From assembly GCF_025336525.1 (NCBI RefSeq), contig NZ_JAOCZP010000002.1:434001-498000 (forward strand): DNA of 64,000 nt, read 5' to 3'. A program made the position numbers and the translations under genes. Positions 62,527 to 64,000 of this stretch are shown here, piece by piece. The DNA is from Chelativorans salis (lineage in GTDB: Bacteria > Pseudomonadota > Alphaproteobacteria > Rhizobiales > Rhizobiaceae). How positions within the stretch are numbered: the stretch's first letter is position 1; each line of letters begins with the position of its first letter. The notes under the pieces are model-generated. The model saw only the letters and a program-made list of their open reading frames with translations, searched no databases and was not told the DNA's origin.

Positions 62527-63948
62527 ATGGCCGTGGCGGCGGTGGCGAAGACAGAGCGCAACGAAAGCGGGATTGCGCGGGTTCTGGAACAGCTCGGCGA
62601 GCGCTTCGGTGACCGGCTGCAGACCGGGCAGTCCCTGCGCGAGCAGCACGGCCACACCACCACCTATATCCCGAACCAGGCGCCGGACGGCGTGTTCTTC
62701 CCCGAAAGTGTCGAGGAGGTGCAGGAGGCGGTGCGGGTCTGTGCGGAGCACCGCGTGCCGGTGATCCCCTTTGGTGTCGGTTCCTCGCTGGAAGGGCACG
62801 TCAACGCGCCTGCCGGCGGCATATGCCTCGACATGTCGCGCATGAACCGCGTGCTCGCCGTCAACCAGGAGGATCTCGACTGTACGGTGGAGCCCGGTAT
62901 CACGCGCGAGGAACTGAACCACTATTTGCGCGACACCGGCCTTTTCTTTCCCATCGATCCCGGCGCCAATGCCAGCCTTGGCGGCATGGCCGCGACGCGG
63001 GCATCCGGCACGAATGCAGTGCGCTATGGCACAATGCGGGAGAACGTGTTGTCGGTTACGGCGGTAATGCCGGACGGCAGGGCGGTGACGACGGCGCGGC
63101 GAGCGCGCAAGTCCTCGGCCGGCTATGACCTGACGCGGCTTCTCGTCGGCTCGGAAGGCACGCTCGGCGTCATAAGCGCGCTGACGCTCAGGCTCTACGG
63201 CATCCCACAGGCGATCTCCGGCGGCGTGTGCCCTTTTCCGAGCGTCGAGGCTGCCTGTCAGGCGGTCATCACCACCATTCAGATGGGTATTCCCGTTGCC
63301 CGCATGGAGCTTGTCAACGCGCTCGGCATGCAGGCCATCAACCGCTATTCCAAGCTCGATTATCCGGAGAGCCCGTGCCTGTTCCTCGAATTCCACGGCA
63401 CGGATGCCGGTGTCGCCGAGCAGGCGGAGCTGTTCGGCGAGATCGCGGGCGAGTTCTCGGGTGGCCCCTTCAACTGGGCGCGCGAGGCGGAGGAGCGCCA
63501 GAAGCTGTGGAAGGCCCGGCACGACTTCTACTGGGCGGGGTTTACGCTGAGGCCCGGCACGAAGGCGCTGGCAACGGATGTGTGCGTGCCAATCTCGCGG
63601 CTTGCGGAGTGCATCGTCGAGACGGAGGCCGATATCGCCGAGACAGGGCTGATCGCGCCCATCGTCGGCCATGTCGGGGACGGCAATTTCCATGTCACCG
63701 TGCTGATGGACATGGAGGATAAAGAGGAGATCACCCGCGCGGAAGGCTTCGTCTCGCGTCTCAACAGGCGGGCGCTTGCCATGGAAGGCACGTGCACCGG
63801 CGAGCACGGCATCGGCCAGGGCAAGATGCGCTATCTGGAGGAGGAGCACGGAGCGGAGGGCGTGGACGTCATGCGCGCCATCAAAAAGGCGCTCGATCCG
63901 CTCAACATCATGAATCCGGGAAAGATCATCGGAATTGAGGGCGAGTAG
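62527..63948 (+). CDS. FAD-linked D-2-hydroxyacid (D-lactate-type) dehydrogenase
   Basis: 473 residues, VAO/GlcD family. FAD-binding domain (about 40-215): PFGVGSSLEGHVNAPAGGICLDMSRMN and DPGANASLGGMAATRASGTNAVRYGTMRENV; C-terminal cap with GHVGDGNFHV and the late GTCTGEHGIGQGKM metal-site motif. It oxidises D-lactate, glycolate or D-2-hydroxyglutarate and passes electrons to the respiratory chain or cytochrome c. Start at ATG 62527 with AGGGAG upstream; divergent from the thioesterase gene. The final 52 bases of the window hold nothing recognisable. Confidence 0.92.
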   Translation: MAVAAVAKTERNESGIARVLEQLGERFGDRLQTGQSLREQHGHTTTYIPNQAPDGVFFPESVEEVQEAVRVCAEHRVPVIPFGVGSSLEGHVNAPAGGICLDMSRMNRVLAVNQEDLDCTVEPGITREELNHYLRDTGLFFPIDPGANASLGGMAATRASGTNAVRYGTMRENVLSVTAVMPDGRAVTTARRARKSSAGYDLTRLLVGSEGTLGVISALTLRLYGIPQAISGGVCPFPSVEAACQAVITTIQMGIPVARMELVNALGMQAINRYSKLDYPESPCLFLEFHGTDAGVAEQAELFGEIAGEFSGGPFNWAREAEERQKLWKARHDFYWAGFTLRPGTKALATDVCVPISRLAECIVETEADIAETGLIAPIVGHVGDGNFHVTVLMDMEDKEEITRAEGFVSRLNRRALAMEGTCTGEHGIGQGKMRYLEEEHGAEGVDVMRAIKKALDPLNIMNPGKIIGIEGE

Positions 63949-64000
63949 TCGGACTGGTGGCCATTTTATGGGCATTGAGGTCGGATAACTTAGCGGAAAA

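Overview
The window is a high-GC chromosomal segment of an alphaproteobacterium, most likely Hyphomicrobiales near the Phyllobacteriaceae (Mesorhizobium, Chelativorans or Nitratireductor type). This rests on the complete rhizobial-type division and cell-wall (dcw) cluster with a long-tailed FtsZ, an alphaproteobacterial RNase P RNA just upstream of it, BA14K and DUF1127 small proteins, a BtaA betaine-lipid enzyme, and dispersed intergenic palindromes of the kind seen in rhizobia. The genus assignment is inference; no rRNA or tRNA gene was seen.

Layout. Positions 1-9530 are metabolic and envelope genes: partial btaA, an aldo/keto reductase, an alpha/alpha-toroid protein, a fused 5-oxoprolinase with a divergent MarR-like regulator and a perfect palindrome between them, a small lipoprotein, a DjlA-like co-chaperone and an AmiD-type amidase. 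Positions 9690-13625 hold a lytic transglycosylase, a decayed glycosyltransferase/deacetylase relic, rnpB, and a two-gene unit of a surface lipoprotein and a Slam-type outer-membrane exporter (type XI secretion). Positions 13936-33187 are the dcw cluster: MraZ operator, mraZ, rsmH, ftsL, ftsI, murE, murF, mraY, murD, ftsW, murG, murC, murB, ddl, ftsQ, ftsA, ftsZ. Most junctions are 4-base stop/start overlaps, which suggests translational coupling. The cluster is broken by a 158-bp hairpin repeat (mraY/murD) and a dispersed repeat (murB/ddl). lpxC, bamD and recN follow.

Positions 37168-47558 look like accessory DNA between recN and ligA. They carry a SnoaL-LuxR regulator, a large MscS channel, a proline-racemase-family enzyme with a Ser/Thr active-site pair, a LysR/methyltransferase pair, an HxlR/glutathione-transferase pair and several orphans. 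Within this region, two copies of a short repeat in direct orientation flank about 5.2 kb. From ligA to the end, mostly housekeeping genes follow: BA14K protein, azlCD, aminopeptidase P, a DUF1127 protein with a strong terminator, prmA, a SCO protein, an orphan gene in AT-richer DNA, uvrD with an in-frame palindromic insertion, a Tat-exported dienelactone hydrolase, a small protein with a consensus CtrA box upstream, a ClC transporter, a thioesterase and an FAD-linked D-2-hydroxyacid dehydrogenase.

The strongest leads are the Slam/lipoprotein unit, the MraZ operator at its own promoter, the palindromic insertion inside uvrD, and the repeat-flanked accessory block. All function calls are by reading the sequence; no database search was run.
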